Of a stretch of 64,000 nucleotides of DNA, positions 1-9,508 are shown one piece after another. This DNA is from Actinomycetota bacterium (GTDB taxonomy: Bacteria > Actinomycetota > Actinomycetes > Nanopelagicales > Nanopelagicaceae), in assembly GCA_027728065.1 (NCBI GenBank), contig JAQBVO010000003.1, forward strand, positions 26,410 to 90,409, read 5' to 3'. The notes under the pieces are model-generated. The model was given only the letters and a program-made list of their open reading frames with translations, ran no database searches and was not told the origin of the DNA. Each line of letters opens with the position of its first letter. Positions within the stretch are counted from its first letter, which is position 1. The position numbers and the translations under genes were made by a program.

Positions 1-201
1 TAAATCCAATGCAGGAAGCTCGCTTTCAATAATACAGACCGCATTTACATAATCTGGTTGGGTTGGTCCGCCCATGGGTGCGGTTGTGTAGTACGAAGAA
101 ACCGCAACCACATCGGTTGATTCACGTAAGAGAGCCAGTGCGATATCTAAATTTTCGTGTGGGTTACCAAGATTTGCACCAAGTCCTATTACTGCTTTCA
201 T
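1..201 (-). CDS. folK: FolK, 6-hydroxymethyl-7,8-dihydropterin pyrophosphokinase (N-terminal part)
   Basis: The first 67 codons are in the window; the gene runs off the left edge and is missing from the ORF track. The translation begins MKAVIGLGANLGNP, the usual HPPK opening strand and loop, and continues with a YYTTAPMGGPTQPDYVNAV stretch that matches the family's pterin-binding region. HPPK transfers pyrophosphate from ATP to hydroxymethyl-dihydropterin, the step before FolP. The ATG overlaps the folB stop by four bases (ATGA), so it is translationally coupled to folB and is last in the visible folate operon. Identification is firm although only the N-terminus is seen. Confidence 0.9.
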   Translation of the reverse strand, partial: MKAVIGLGANLGNPHENLDIALALLRESTDVVAVSSYYTTAPMGGPTQPDYVNAVCIIESELPALDL

Positions 202-560
202 CGTGTGCGTTTTATTGCTACTGCAATATCTTTCAGTGATGCAGTTACCGGTGCCTGTGGTTTATGGACTGTAACTGTTACTGAAACAACTTTCACATAG
301 GAATTCAAAATCCGTTCAGCGATTCGTCCTGCAAGTTTCTCGATGAGTGAGACTGGATTAGATGTAATTTCGGCAACAACTAGATCGGTAATCTCGGCGT
401 AGTTGACGGTATCCTCGATTAAATCACTAGTGGATGCTGCACGCAGATCAATTTCAAGGGCTAAATCAACATAGAAATCCTGACCATGGGCGCGCTCATG
501 TTCGAGCAGGCCGTGGTATCCAAAGCCGTGGATCGCCTCGAGCAGTATCTGATCACTCAT
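198..560 (-). CDS. folB: Dihydroneopterin aldolase FolB
   Basis: 120 residues, the normal length. FolB converts 7,8-dihydroneopterin to 6-hydroxymethyl-dihydropterin and glycolaldehyde. The residues known to matter in the S. aureus enzyme, Glu22, Tyr54 and Lys100, are present at the same numbering: YHGLLEHE, TVNYAE and TVHKPQAP. Start and stop overlap the neighbours by four bases (folP stop/folB ATG and folB stop/folK ATG), indicating one transcript with coupled translation. Confidence 0.95.
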   Translation of the reverse strand: MSDQILLEAIHGFGYHGLLEHERAHGQDFYVDLALEIDLRAASTSDLIEDTVNYAEITDLVVAEITSNPVSLIEKLAGRIAERILNSYVKVVSVTVTVHKPQAPVTASLKDIAVAIKRTR

Positions 561-1312
561 GAGCGCAACACATCTTTATGGGGCTTCACAGAATGAACTC
601 TAACTCCCCAAATACCGCTCGTGGAAAGCCGCTTTGTTAGGGCGATACTCGCCTGTTCACGTTTATCGGGTGTAGTGCCGCCAAGAAAACGTTTTCGAGA
701 GCCACCAACTAAGACCCGATATCCAAGGGCTACGAACTCATCGATGCGATCAATAATCGCCCAGTTGTGATCGGCGTTTTTGGCAAAGCCAATACCTGGA
801 TCGATAATTAAATTATCTTTGCTTATTCCCGTATCTAACGCCGCAGAGATTCTCTCTTGCAACTCGCAAATTACATCGCGCACAACATCCCCATAAATGG
901 CCATACTATTCATATCTTTTGACTGTCCGCGCCAATGCATGGCGATATAAGGCGCCTGTAATTGCGCAGCGGTTGCTAACATTTGCCCATCTGCTAACCC
1001 CCCACTGACATCGTTAATAATCTGAGCCCCGGCTGCTATCGCAGCTCTTGCTGTGCTAGCACGCATCGTATCGATGCTTATTGGGACACCCTCTTTAGCA
1101 AGTTCAGAGATTACTGGAATAACGCGGGCGAGCTCTTCATCTGCACTAACACGATCTGCGCCAGGTCTAGTTGACTCACCACCGATATCAATAATCTCAA
1201 CACCCTCGGCGATCATTTGACGCCCATGGTGCAATGCGCTTTCAATAGAGTTATACCGACCACCATCGGCAAATGAATCCGGTGTGACGTTAAGAATCCC
1301 CATGACCAACAT
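557..1312 (-). CDS. folP: Dihydropteroate synthase FolP
   Basis: 251 residues, slightly short but complete for a DHPS TIM barrel. The enzyme condenses the pterin pyrophosphate with p-aminobenzoate. Signature segments are in order: NVTPDSFADGG near residue 8, DIGGESTRPGA near 42, a NDVSGG strand, DPGIGFAKN, and the C-terminal SRKRFLGG that binds the pterin phosphate. It lies five bases after folE and overlaps folB by four bases. The PABA-loop residues look conventional, with no sulfonamide-resistance insertion visible. Confidence 0.95.
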   Translation of the reverse strand: MLVMGILNVTPDSFADGGRYNSIESALHHGRQMIAEGVEIIDIGGESTRPGADRVSADEELARVIPVISELAKEGVPISIDTMRASTARAAIAAGAQIINDVSGGLADGQMLATAAQLQAPYIAMHWRGQSKDMNSMAIYGDVVRDVICELQERISAALDTGISKDNLIIDPGIGFAKNADHNWAIIDRIDEFVALGYRVLVGGSRKRFLGGTTPDKREQASIALTKRLSTSGIWGVRVHSVKPHKDVLRS

Positions 1313-1317
1313 GGGTT

Positions 1318-1920
1318 TTACCGATGTGTAATGAGGCTAATTGCTTCGGCACGTGTTGCAGCCTTTAGAAGCGCACCACGAACCGCACTTGTTGTCGTGC
1401 GAGCCTGTGACTTCTTTATACCACGCATCGACATGCATAGATGTTCGCAGTCAATGATCACAATTACACCAAGTGGATCAAGGATTTCAACTAAAGCATC
1501 GGCGATCTGCGTAGTTAATCGCTCTTGCACCTGTGGGCGTTTAGCATAGACATCGACTAAGCGCGCCAACTTTGAAAGGCCGGTGATTTTCCCGCGCGGT
1601 ATATAGCCAATGTGTGCAACACCGTGAAAGGGAGTTAGGTGATGTTCACAGTGCGAAAAAACCTCAATGTCGCGGACAATAACTAACTCTTCATGCCCAA
1701 TATCAAATGTTGTTGTTAGCACATCCTCTGGAGCCTGCCAAAGCCCTGCAAAATTCTCCTTCATCGCGCGAGCAACACGCGCCGGCGTTTCTCGTAAGCC
1801 CTCTCGATCTGGATCTTCACCAAGTGCTATTAAAAGCTCGCGTACTGCACGCTCGGCTCGTTCTTGATCATATGGAGCGGGTCTGTGAGCGTCGGTGAGA
1901 GTAATTTTACTTATTGTCAT
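1318..1920 (-). CDS. folE: GTP cyclohydrolase I FolE
   Basis: 200 residues, typical for type IA GTP cyclohydrolase, which opens GTP to dihydroneopterin triphosphate, the first folate step. The zinc ligands are visible: Cys and His in [12 protein letters not shown] and the second Cys in [11 protein letters not shown], with the [20 protein letters not shown] substrate region between. The reading frame starts inside the last codons of ftsH (14-base overlap), so it is probably co-transcribed with ftsH and tilS-hpt upstream. Confidence 0.96.
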   Translation of the reverse strand: MTISKITLTDAHRPAPYDQERAERAVRELLIALGEDPDREGLRETPARVARAMKENFAGLWQAPEDVLTTTFDIGHEELVIVRDIEVFSHCEHHLTPFHGVAHIGYIPRGKITGLSKLARLVDVYAKRPQVQERLTTQIADALVEILDPLGVIVIIDCEHLCMSMRGIKKSQARTTTSAVRGALLKAATRAEAISLITHR

Positions 1921-3976
1921 CTGTCAGCTTCTTACTAGGTGTGGGCTTCTTTACTTTTGTAATAACGGCTCTTTCTGGAACATCAACTGGTGGTTGATCT
2001 GATGGAATTCGTGTAATTGAACCCGTCCATGCCGGCCGTGCCGTAACGGATTTAACCCGCTTAAAGATCTTTGCTATCTCTTTCTTACTGAGCGTCTCTT
2101 TATCTAGGAGCTCTAAGACCATCTCATCTAAAACCTTACGGTTTGCAACCAAGATATCAAAGGCCTCTTGATGAGCGTTTTCAATAAGTCTGCGGATTTC
2201 TCGGTCAACAACACCTGCAATACTCTCAGAGTAATCGCGTTGGTGGCTATAGTCCCGGCCCATAAATGGAACATCGCTACTTGTTCCTAACTTTATCGCG
2301 CCCACCGCTTCAGTCATTCCATATTGAGTAACCATTGCACGGGCAAGTGTCGTCGCTTTTTCAATGTCATTTGATGCACCTGTCGATGGATCATGAAAAA
2401 TCAACTCTTCTGCCGCCCGACCGCCCAATGAGTATGCCAACTGATCAAGGAGTTGATTGCGCGTAGTTGAATAGCGATCCTCATCGGGAAGAATCATCGT
2501 GTAACCAAGGGCGCGGCCGCGAGGTATGATTGTTATTTTATGCACAGGATCTGTGTGTGGCAGTGCATGGGCTACAAGAGCATGACCAGCTTCGTGATAG
2601 GCGGTAACGCGTCGCTCATCCCCACTCATGATGCGCGATTTGCGCTGTGGACCCGCCATCACACGATCAATAGCCTCATCGATTTCAAGATTTGAAATCA
2701 ACTTGTTTTCTTCGCGAGCCGTCAAAAGGGCAGCCTCGTTAAGAACATTTGCAAGATCGGCACCAGTAAATCCTGGTGTGCGACGTGCATAATCAATAAG
2801 TTTTACCGAGTCACTCATAGGTTTATTCTTTGCGTGTACTGCCAAAATCGCTTCACGACCCTTAAGATCAGGGCGATCAACTGCAATTTGTCGATCGAAG
2901 CGGCCTGGACGCAACAGCGCTGGATCTAGTACATCTGGACGGTTAGTCGCGGCGATAAGAATGACCTTCGTATTTTCTTCAAAGCCATCCATCTCAACTA
3001 AGAGTTGATTAAGGGTCTGTTCACGCTCGTCATGTCCGCCACCCATACCTGTGCCGCGCTGGCGACCAACGGCATCTATCTCATCAACAAAAACTATCGC
3101 CGGTGAATTTTCTTTTGCTTGATTAAATAGATCACGCACACGCGCTGCTCCAACACCAACAAACATCTCAACAAAATCAGATCCAGAGATCGAATAAAAG
3201 GGGACTCCCGCTTCGCCTGCGACTGCGCGAGCAAGTAGCGTCTTGCCAGTCCCTGGAGGACCAAAGAGTAAAACACCCTTTGGAATCTTCGCGCCTAGTG
3301 CACCGTACTTATCTGGGTTGGCTAAAAAATCCTTAATCTCCTCGAGTTCGGCTATGGCTTCATCGGCACCGGCGACATCTTTAAAAGTGGTCTGCGGCAC
3401 GTCATTACTTTGAAGTTTTGCACGCGACTTACCAAATTGAAATATCTTATTGCCGCCTTGCGCCTGGCTCATCATCCAGAAGAATAAGAAGCCAATAAGT
3501 AGAAATGGAATTATCGAAAATAGAAATGAGACAAGGAGTGATTGCGATGGAACACGGACGTTCCAGCCTTTTGGTGGTGGATTTGAGGTAAGAGCATCAA
3601 TTATCGTCGGCTCCTGTCGGGCAACATATGAGGCTTCAACTTTAGCTGCCCCTTTAATTGCAGCACCCGGCTTTAAGACGAGACGAATCTTCTGATCTTT
3701 ATCTACAACCTCTGCCGAGTCGACGTTAGAGCGGGCAATAGCATCTAGTGCTTGCGAGGTTTCAATCTGCGTATATCGGTTGCCGGCAGATGTAATCTGG
3801 CCAAAGATAGAGACGACAAAAATTGCAAAAAGAATCCAAAAAAGTGGTCCACGAAGAATTCGGCCAGTACGAGTTAATGGCTTTTTAGAGTTTGAACCGC
3901 CTGCGAAACTCTTTTTGAGGGGTTTAATCTTCGCCGGTTTCTTCACTGGTTTCTTGACTTGCGACATCTCGTGCAT
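1907..3976 (-). CDS. ftsH: ATP-dependent zinc metalloprotease FtsH
   Basis: 689 residues. A basic cytoplasmic tail (about 1-40) precedes a first membrane segment (about 44-62), an extracytoplasmic domain, and a second membrane segment (about 146-170). The AAA+ domain carries Walker A GPPGTGKT near 239-246, Walker [10 protein letters not shown] and an arginine-finger region. The M41 protease domain has the zinc motif HEAGH near 465. FtsH degrades membrane and regulatory proteins. ATG at 3976 follows a GAGAG with no gap; the in-frame ATG at 3967 has better spacing and may be the real start. It sits between hpt and folE, the common actinobacterial order. Confidence 0.97.
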   Translation of the reverse strand: MHEMSQVKKPVKKPAKIKPLKKSFAGGSNSKKPLTRTGRILRGPLFWILFAIFVVSIFGQITSAGNRYTQIETSQALDAIARSNVDSAEVVDKDQKIRLVLKPGAAIKGAAKVEASYVARQEPTIIDALTSNPPPKGWNVRVPSQSLLVSFLFSIIPFLLIGFLFFWMMSQAQGGNKIFQFGKSRAKLQSNDVPQTTFKDVAGADEAIAELEEIKDFLANPDKYGALGAKIPKGVLLFGPPGTGKTLLARAVAGEAGVPFYSISGSDFVEMFVGVGAARVRDLFNQAKENSPAIVFVDEIDAVGRQRGTGMGGGHDEREQTLNQLLVEMDGFEENTKVILIAATNRPDVLDPALLRPGRFDRQIAVDRPDLKGREAILAVHAKNKPMSDSVKLIDYARRTPGFTGADLANVLNEAALLTAREENKLISNLEIDEAIDRVMAGPQRKSRIMSGDERRVTAYHEAGHALVAHALPHTDPVHKITIIPRGRALGYTMILPDEDRYSTTRNQLLDQLAYSLGGRAAEELIFHDPSTGASNDIEKATTLARAMVTQYGMTEAVGAIKLGTSSDVPFMGRDYSHQRDYSESIAGVVDREIRRLIENAHQEAFDILVANRKVLDEMVLELLDKETLSKKEIAKIFKRVKSVTARPAWTGSITRIPSDQPPVDVPERAVITKVKKPTPSKKLTDDNK

Positions 3977-3992
3977 CTCTCAATTCTTGGGG

Positions 3993-4544
3993 TTATACGT
4001 ACATGTGCTTAGCAAGCACGGCGATAAATGGGAGGTTGCGATATTTTTCATCAAAGTCGAGACCATACCCAACAACAAAATCTGGTGGGATTTCAAAGCC
4101 AACATATTTAACATCGACCATAACTTTGGCTGCATCTGGCTTACGAAGAATGGATAGTACCTCGACGCTGGCCGCTCCACGCGATTGAAGATTTGCTATA
4201 AGCCACAAAAGTGTTAAACCAGAATCAACGATATCTTCAACGATTAAAACATTTCGGCGTGTAATGTCGCGATCTAAATCTTTAAGAATTCGAACTACGC
4301 CACTTGATTTTGTGCCTGAGCCATAGGATGAAACAGCCATCCAGTCCATCTCTACGTGACGCGCTAGTGCACGTGAGAGATCGGCCATCGCCATCACTGC
4401 GCCCTTAAGTACTCCAATTAAAAGCAGGTCTTTGCCTTCGTAATCCTTTTCAATTCGTAGAGCGAGCTCTTTAATCTTTGCTTGCAGATCTTCTTCACTC
4501 ACGACTACGCGCTCTATATCTTTTTCAACTCCAGCTAAATCCAC
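3993..4544 (-). CDS. hpt: Hypoxanthine phosphoribosyltransferase Hpt
   Basis: 183 residues. It salvages hypoxanthine (and probably guanine) with PRPP to give IMP or GMP. The PRPP-binding segment VLIVEDIVDSGLTL is intact, as are GVLKGAVMAMADL and the SYGSGTKSSG flexible loop. The start is a GTG with GGGAG five bases upstream. The tilS-hpt-ftsH order is the classic arrangement. It deserves attention here because the de novo purine cluster at 21 kb is interrupted, which would make this salvage step important. Confidence 0.95.
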   Translation of the reverse strand: MDLAGVEKDIERVVVSEEDLQAKIKELALRIEKDYEGKDLLLIGVLKGAVMAMADLSRALARHVEMDWMAVSSYGSGTKSSGVVRILKDLDRDITRRNVLIVEDIVDSGLTLLWLIANLQSRGAASVEVLSILRKPDAAKVMVDVKYVGFEIPPDFVVGYGLDFDEKYRNLPFIAVLAKHMYV

Positions 4545-4559
4545 GAAGGCTCCCTTGGG

Positions 4560-5516
4560 CTAGTTGCGTAAGAGTGAAAGTCTGCCCGATAATCGCTCAA
4601 CCTTCACACCACCCGGCAGATAAGAAGCCCCCTGCCCGCTCCAGGCCGTGATTAAAGCCTCAATTGAGGTGACGTGCTCGGCTGAAATTGAGCCCGATGG
4701 CGCCCCTGCCGCGTAAATCGCAGCCCGAATAACCCGACTTCGGATCGCTTGTGGCAATGTGGCTAGATGCTCACAGGACAAATCAGCTAAATCTAAATGT
4801 TGAATTTCGCGCTTTGTCCAGGCATCGAGTGCATCGGCGTCGTGGCGCAATAGTTCGGCGCTGCGCGCGAGAGCATCGGAGATGCCTGGGCCAATTGCTT
4901 TTTCAAGCGTTGGAATTGCGTCGGTGCGAACACGCACGCGAGCAAAATTTGAATCGAGATTATGTGGATCGTTCCATGCGATTAAACCAACATCTCGACA
5001 AAGGCTTTCGGTTTCTGCGCGGGTAATTGAAAGAAATGGACGAATATATTTTCCCTGCAGCGGTGCCATCCCTGAGAGCGAACGAGTTCCAGAGCCACGT
5101 GCAAGACCAAGCAAAACACTCTCGGCTTGATCATCACGGGTATGACCTAAGAAGATTGCAACTGCTTTTAGATCATCACTTACTCTATCTAATGCACCAT
5201 ATCTAGCTTTGCGCGCCGATGCTTCTAGACCATCGGTAATCTCAACAGTGACCTTTGCAATCGTCGTCTTGATACCTAAAGACTTCATCTGCTCAGCAGT
5301 TTTCTCTGCCTGTATTGCCGAACCCGATTGCAGTTGATGATCAACTGTTACTGCATGCACGTCAATTGCTAATTTAGGTGCCTCAAGTGAAAGTGCATAG
5401 GCAAGGGCAAGTGAATCGGCTCCTCCGGAAACGGCTATGACTACTAAATCTCCAGCCTCTAACTTTTCAAGCCATGGACGCACAGCGGCGCGGGTTAACG
5501 GTGCGCTCGTGCTCAT
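4560..5516 (-). CDS. tilS: tRNA(Ile)-lysidine synthase TilS
   Basis: 318 residues, the shorter actinobacterial form with the N-terminal ATP-pyrophosphatase domain and a short C-terminal region. The PP-loop SGGADSLAL is at residues 30-38; GHTRDDQAES and RGSGTRSLSGM follow. TilS modifies the anticodon cytidine of tRNA-Ile(CAU) to lysidine so that it reads AUA. The ATG has no Shine-Dalgarno but a TAGTCT box six bases upstream, so it may head the tilS-hpt-ftsH-fol transcript as a leaderless gene. Confidence 0.94.
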   Translation of the reverse strand: MSTSAPLTRAAVRPWLEKLEAGDLVVIAVSGGADSLALAYALSLEAPKLAIDVHAVTVDHQLQSGSAIQAEKTAEQMKSLGIKTTIAKVTVEITDGLEASARKARYGALDRVSDDLKAVAIFLGHTRDDQAESVLLGLARGSGTRSLSGMAPLQGKYIRPFLSITRAETESLCRDVGLIAWNDPHNLDSNFARVRVRTDAIPTLEKAIGPGISDALARSAELLRHDADALDAWTKREIQHLDLADLSCEHLATLPQAIRSRVIRAAIYAAGAPSGSISAEHVTSIEALITAWSGQGASYLPGGVKVERLSGRLSLLRN

Positions 5517-5522
5517 GGGTTA

Positions 5523-5528
5523 AGACTA
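5523..5528 (-). promoter_or_regulatory. Candidate -10 box (TAGTCT) for leaderless tilS
   Basis: TAGTCT on the minus strand is followed by six bases (TAACCC) and then the tilS ATG, with no purine-rich ribosome site. The spacing places the transcript start at or next to the start codon. Inference from sequence spacing only. Confidence 0.5.
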
Positions 5529-6728
5529 GACCCGACCACCAAAAGGCATAAGCCCCTTAACGCTATAGATATTTGAAAACAGCAGGCCCTTGTCCTTTGA
5601 GTTTGCCTCCCACATCATTCCATTACCCGCATAAATGCTGATGTGATGAATAGTAGAGATTGTGCCCTTATATGAATAGAAGAGAAGATCCCCCGGCACA
5701 AGTTCATTGAGTGAAACATGTTTGGTATAGCCCGAATACAGAGCTGAGTTTAGACGATCCCAGTTTGGCCAACCCAATCCCGCATACTTATATGCGGCAT
5801 ATACAAGTCCTGAACAGTCAAAAGTATTTGGCCCTTCTGAACCCCAAACATATGGTTTGCGCGCTAGCACTTGCTTTTTTGCAAACTCAACGGCCTTTAA
5901 CCGTTGCTTTTCATTAGTTCTAATCGTTGACCGACCTCGGAATCCAATATCTGGCCAGATCTTTGACTGTCCTGCAGTTTGTCCGGCTTGATTAGCTTGA
6001 GCCTCTTCTAAGAGTGCGAGTTGTCGTTGCTGCTCAAGAGTGGTTCGCACTTTACGTGCACTGAGCAAATCTTTCATTAACTGATCTTGTACCTTTTGTA
6101 ACTTAGCAACTTCTTTGGCCTGCTCGGCTTTTGCATCATCGGCAACTTTTTTAGCTGCAGCTACTTTGTCTGTTGCTTTTTGTTGAACAATCTCGGCCTC
6201 ATCTGCGGCTTTCTTCGCCGCACGTGCAATAATTTCAGCGGCTTTAAAACGCTCTAGGGCAATTGTGTTCTTTGTCCCCAATGTACTTAATGTGCTGAGT
6301 TGATCCATTAAATCCTGCGGTCCATTAGCACTAAGCAATGGCTCTATATTGCTCATGTTTCCACCCAAGATATAAGCATTAGCGGCAAGTCTTCCAATCA
6401 CATGGTGTGCCTCTGCAACGGCCGCAGCGGTTTCGGTTGCGTACTGCGCCGCTGAGCGTGCTGCGGTTTCGGCAATCGCTAACTCTTTTTGTGCCTGTAC
6501 ATATAGCGCCCTAGCGGCATTTGCTTTAGCAGTTAACGTACGTAAATTTTGATTTGCCGCAGCTAATTTTGCCGCTTGCGCCTCGGCAGCTTTCTTCTTA
6601 GCCGCTTCAACTTTCTTAGCCGCTTTAATCTGTGCCAACGTTGGTTTTGGGGTCTTTGCTATTGCCGGCGCTGTTGTCAGCGTCAGTGCAAGAACGAGAG
6701 CAAGTGAAACCGCTCTATACATTTTCAA
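5526..6728 (-). CDS. Secreted NlpC/P60 peptidoglycan endopeptidase with coiled-coil N-terminus
   Basis: 400 residues. A signal peptide (about 1-26, ending TAPAIAK) is followed by a long Ala/Lys/Glu-rich coiled coil (about 28-245), a linker, and a C-terminal NlpC/P60 domain (about 282-400). The catalytic Cys305 lies in TFDCSGLVYAAY, with His at about 361/362 in ISTIHHISIYAGNG. This layout matches actinobacterial RipA/CwlO-type hydrolases that cut peptidoglycan stems during division, often under FtsEX control. The start is a TTG with GGAGG seven bases upstream; the next ATG is 13 bases away, so TTG fits better. Exact substrate is unknown. Confidence 0.9.
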   Translation of the reverse strand: MKMYRAVSLALVLALTLTTAPAIAKTPKPTLAQIKAAKKVEAAKKKAAEAQAAKLAAANQNLRTLTAKANAARALYVQAQKELAIAETAARSAAQYATETAAAVAEAHHVIGRLAANAYILGGNMSNIEPLLSANGPQDLMDQLSTLSTLGTKNTIALERFKAAEIIARAAKKAADEAEIVQQKATDKVAAAKKVADDAKAEQAKEVAKLQKVQDQLMKDLLSARKVRTTLEQQRQLALLEEAQANQAGQTAGQSKIWPDIGFRGRSTIRTNEKQRLKAVEFAKKQVLARKPYVWGSEGPNTFDCSGLVYAAYKYAGLGWPNWDRLNSALYSGYTKHVSLNELVPGDLLFYSYKGTISTIHHISIYAGNGMMWEANSKDKGLLFSNIYSVKGLMPFGGRV

Positions 6729-6802
6729 TTCAAAACCTCCGGAGGAAGGTCTTAAGAATAAATGACTAACCTTAGAAAAACCTGATAAATCCGCTGGTGT
6801 CT

Positions 6803-7609
6803 TTAATTAGATACATCTCGTCGAAGAAATAGAAATGAGGCGATAATGACCCCGACTGCAACGTATGCTCCGCCGACTAATAGAGCATGCGAATATTCAA
6901 TTCCTGTGGTAAACCCACGCACTGCTCCACCAGATGCTATGGCTGAAAGCTGTGCCCCTGGCATCCAATCTTGTAACGAGTTTTTAACAGCAATTAATAA
7001 ATTCTCAACGATTAGCAACCACAAAACACCAAATGAGATAGCGCTAATCGGAGAGCGCAGTAAGAGACCTAGGACCATGCCAATAGTTCCAAAACCGATA
7101 ACAGAGATGATTATATTTATGGAGGTTGTAAGCAGTGCATGCCGACCATCAGGGCCAAACCAAAGATCAGTTGAAACCTTTGCACGCGGTGCTAAAAGTA
7201 TGGAGGCGCTAATACTTACAATCCCTGAAAAAATAATCATCACAAGTGCAAATAACTTCATCGCAATAAATTTTCCAACTAGAATACGTATGCGCCCAGG
7301 TTGGCGAACCAAAATATTGCGCAAAGTTCCATAGGTATATTCCTGCGCTGTCTGTGCGGCAAAAACGCAGAGCGCGATTATCCCGAGAAATCCACCTACG
7401 CTGCTAAAACCCTGTACACCACCTGTTGCAAGTCCAAGAACTTCACGGCTAACGGTTCGGCCGCGATCGGAGTTTCCATCAGGTGAGTCAATGAGTAAGA
7501 ACAAAAGAGATGAAAAGAGAGCGCTGAAAAAAACAACGGCGCCCATGGTGCCCAGAAAAAGTGTTGGTCGGCGTAATTTACGCAACTCTGATAAAGCTAC
7601 TCGCCACAT
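6803..7609 (-). CDS. ABC-2 type transporter permease
   Basis: 268 residues with about six membrane segments (near 17-39, 72-90, 112-134, 155-180, 185-205 and 240-262). The segment EYTYGTLRNILVRQPGR is typical of ABC-2 export permeases of the bacitracin/lantibiotic or copper-processing type. The start overlaps the stop of the ATPase gene upstream by one base (TAATG), so the two form one export unit. The substrate cannot be told from sequence. Confidence 0.85.
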   Translation of the reverse strand: MWRVALSELRKLRRPTLFLGTMGAVVFFSALFSSLLFLLIDSPDGNSDRGRTVSREVLGLATGGVQGFSSVGGFLGIIALCVFAAQTAQEYTYGTLRNILVRQPGRIRILVGKFIAMKLFALVMIIFSGIVSISASILLAPRAKVSTDLWFGPDGRHALLTTSINIIISVIGFGTIGMVLGLLLRSPISAISFGVLWLLIVENLLIAVKNSLQDWMPGAQLSAIASGGAVRGFTTGIEYSHALLVGGAYVAVGVIIASFLFLRRDVSN

Positions 7610-8514
7610 TATTTTTCACCAGTCATTTCAAAAAAAGTTTCTTCAAGGTTTGGAAGCTGTGGCGTTAACTGCGAAAGAGTTATCCCTGCATCAAATGCGG
7701 CACGGTTAAATTCAAGAGCCCATTCAGCTGGACCTTCAACATGCACGGCGCCATCTCTAATTACTGCTCGGTGACCAGCTCTTTGCGCTATCGCTAGTAA
7801 CGCGCCAAGATCGCTCTCATGTGCGCCCTTAGCGATGATTACTGGCTGCTGATCGAGCATTAAATCACTCATCTTGCCGGTAAAGACAACTTCGCCCTTG
7901 CGCAACATTACTAAATAATCGCTGATGAGTTCGAGTTCAGATAAGAGGTGTGATGAGACAAAGACGGAGGTGCCTTCATCTGCTAGCGCGCGCAAAAGTG
8001 AACGAACCTCTTGGATTCCCTCGGGATCTAAACCATTTGTAGGTTCGTCCAGCATCAGCAGTTTTGGATTAGGCAGTAAGGCGGCGGCGATCCCCAAGCG
8101 TTGCTTCATTCCAAGTGAGTAGGTCTTGTACTTTGATTTCGCGCGATCACCTAGACCTACTTGATCGAGTAAATACTGAACACGATCAGTTGAAAACCCG
8201 CCAAGATTTGCTAAGTATTTTAGATTCTCACTACCGCTTAATGCTGGATAGAAAGCTGGTCCTTCAATCATCGCCCCTACACGTGGCAGATATTTCTCGG
8301 GGTGCTTAATTGACTCACCCAAGATCTCTCCCGTGCCACCAGTGGGTGTAATTAAACCGAGCAACATGCGCATCGTGGTTGTCTTACCCGAACCGTTAGG
8401 TCCAACAAAGCCACAAATCGTGCCTAGTGGGACTTCAAATGTTGCATGAGATACTGCCATGCGCCCACCGTACTTCTTACTTAAATCACTAACGGAGATA
8501 GCGGTATTAGACAT
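7609..8514 (-). CDS. ABC transporter ATP-binding protein
   Basis: 301 residues. The nucleotide-binding domain shows Walker A GPNGSGKTT near 39, signature YSLGMKQRLGIA near 135, Walker B LLMLDEPTNGLDPEG and an H-loop SSHLLSEL. A C-terminal extension of about 80 residues resembles BcrA/CcmA-like export ATPases. It pairs with the permease immediately downstream (TAATG coupling). Likely an exporter or membrane-stress protein; substrate unknown. Confidence 0.88.
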   Translation of the reverse strand: MSNTAISVSDLSKKYGGRMAVSHATFEVPLGTICGFVGPNGSGKTTTMRMLLGLITPTGGTGEILGESIKHPEKYLPRVGAMIEGPAFYPALSGSENLKYLANLGGFSTDRVQYLLDQVGLGDRAKSKYKTYSLGMKQRLGIAAALLPNPKLLMLDEPTNGLDPEGIQEVRSLLRALADEGTSVFVSSHLLSELELISDYLVMLRKGEVVFTGKMSDLMLDQQPVIIAKGAHESDLGALLAIAQRAGHRAVIRDGAVHVEGPAEWALEFNRAAFDAGITLSQLTPQLPNLEETFFEMTGEK

Positions 8515-8523
8515 AGTTATAAC

Positions 8524-9393
8524 CTACACCGCTAACTGGGCAACTACCAGTACAACCGATAGCAGGCTCAGGTAAGTAATCGACCACTGAAAAATCTTGC
8601 CAGCGCTCTTGGCATAATCAGGTGAACTCTCTTTAAGTCCAATCAGTTCACGGGCAAAGATCAAACCGAGCACAATGGTTATTAGAAGTGACCACGTTGG
8701 CAACTGCGCCGAGAGTATTAACCAGATAGATGATGCAATCATTAAAATAGTGTGAGACCACATCTGTCGATGTACCTGAGATTTAGGCGCTACAACTGGA
8801 AGCATTGGGATACCAGCTGCTGAATAGTCATCTTTGTATTTAATTGCAAGTGCCCAGAAATGTGGAGGTGTCCAGAAAAAGATAACCATAAAAAACGCCA
8901 ATGCAGTTAAGGAGAGTGAATTAGTCACTGCTGCCCAGCCGATAAAAACCGGCATGCACCCTGCTATTCCACCCCATACGATATTTTGAGATGTACGTTG
9001 CTTTAGCCCTATCGTATAAACAAATACATAAAATGCGATAGCAATAAAGGTTAAGAACGTTGCTAACGGTGTTGTATAGAACCAAAAAATAATCAGAGAT
9101 AATGCGCCGATAATCGTTGCAAAGAGCGTTGCCTTCGTTTTGCTTATAACACCGGTAATAATCGGGCGTTTGGCAGTGCGCGCCATTAACTTATCGCTCT
9201 CACTTTCGATCACCATGTTGAATGCGTTGGCACTTCCTGCAGCTAATGTTCCGGCAAGAATCGTTGTGGCCACGAGTGAAAATGTGGGTAGGCCTTTGTC
9301 GGCTAAGACCATGGCGGGCAGTGTGGAAACTAAGAGTAGTTCGACAACCCGTAGCTTCATCAAATCTAAGTACCCACCTATGGTTCTCTTCAC
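8524..9393 (-). CDS. ctaB: Heme O synthase (protoheme IX farnesyltransferase)
   Basis: 289 residues, a UbiA-family membrane prenyltransferase with about nine hydrophobic segments. It attaches farnesyl to heme b to give heme o for terminal oxidases. The polyprenyl-diphosphate site reads NMVIESESDKLMARTAKRP, where the usual NxxxDxxxD has Glu in place of the first Asp. The second motif region YKDDYSAAGIPMLPVV is intact. The GTG start has no Shine-Dalgarno and a TAATCT box six bases upstream, so it looks leaderless. It is divergent from the beta-propeller gene. Confidence 0.92.
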   Translation of the reverse strand: MKRTIGGYLDLMKLRVVELLLVSTLPAMVLADKGLPTFSLVATTILAGTLAAGSANAFNMVIESESDKLMARTAKRPIITGVISKTKATLFATIIGALSLIIFWFYTTPLATFLTFIAIAFYVFVYTIGLKQRTSQNIVWGGIAGCMPVFIGWAAVTNSLSLTALAFFMVIFFWTPPHFWALAIKYKDDYSAAGIPMLPVVAPKSQVHRQMWSHTILMIASSIWLILSAQLPTWSLLITIVLGLIFARELIGLKESSPDYAKSAGKIFQWSITYLSLLSVVLVVAQLAV

Positions 9394-9399
9394 GCCCCT

Positions 9400-9405
9400 A
9401 GATTA
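9400..9405 (-). promoter_or_regulatory. Candidate -10 box (TAATCT) for leaderless ctaB
   Basis: TAATCT on the minus strand, then AGGGGC, then the GTG start. AGGGGC is too close to the GTG to serve as a ribosome site, so a leaderless message is the simpler reading. Confidence 0.5.
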
Positions 9406-9438
9406 CTTGCCAACTTGGTATTGGGTTTACCGAGATTT

Positions 9439-9454
9439 CTACCTGTGCAGGTAG
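9439..9454. promoter_or_regulatory. 16-bp palindrome between ctaB and beta-propeller gene
   Basis: CTACCTG-TG-CAGGTAG, two perfect 7-bp arms with a 2-bp centre, in the 115-bp divergent intergenic space. It could be an operator for a dimeric repressor or a short hairpin. No known regulator motif is recognised. Confidence 0.4.
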
Positions 9455-9496
9455 CTCTCAATATATTAAAGAGTTTTTCATCACCTCTGCCCACAT

Positions 9497-9502
9497 TAGA
9501 GT
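9497..9502 (+). promoter_or_regulatory. Candidate -10 box (TAGAGT) for leaderless beta-propeller gene
   Basis: TAGAGT is six bases before ATG 9509 and sits inside a GCCCAC-N6-GTGGGC inverted repeat (9489-9506), so a protein bound there would cover the -10 box. Confidence 0.5.
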
Positions 9503-9508
9503 GGGCCA

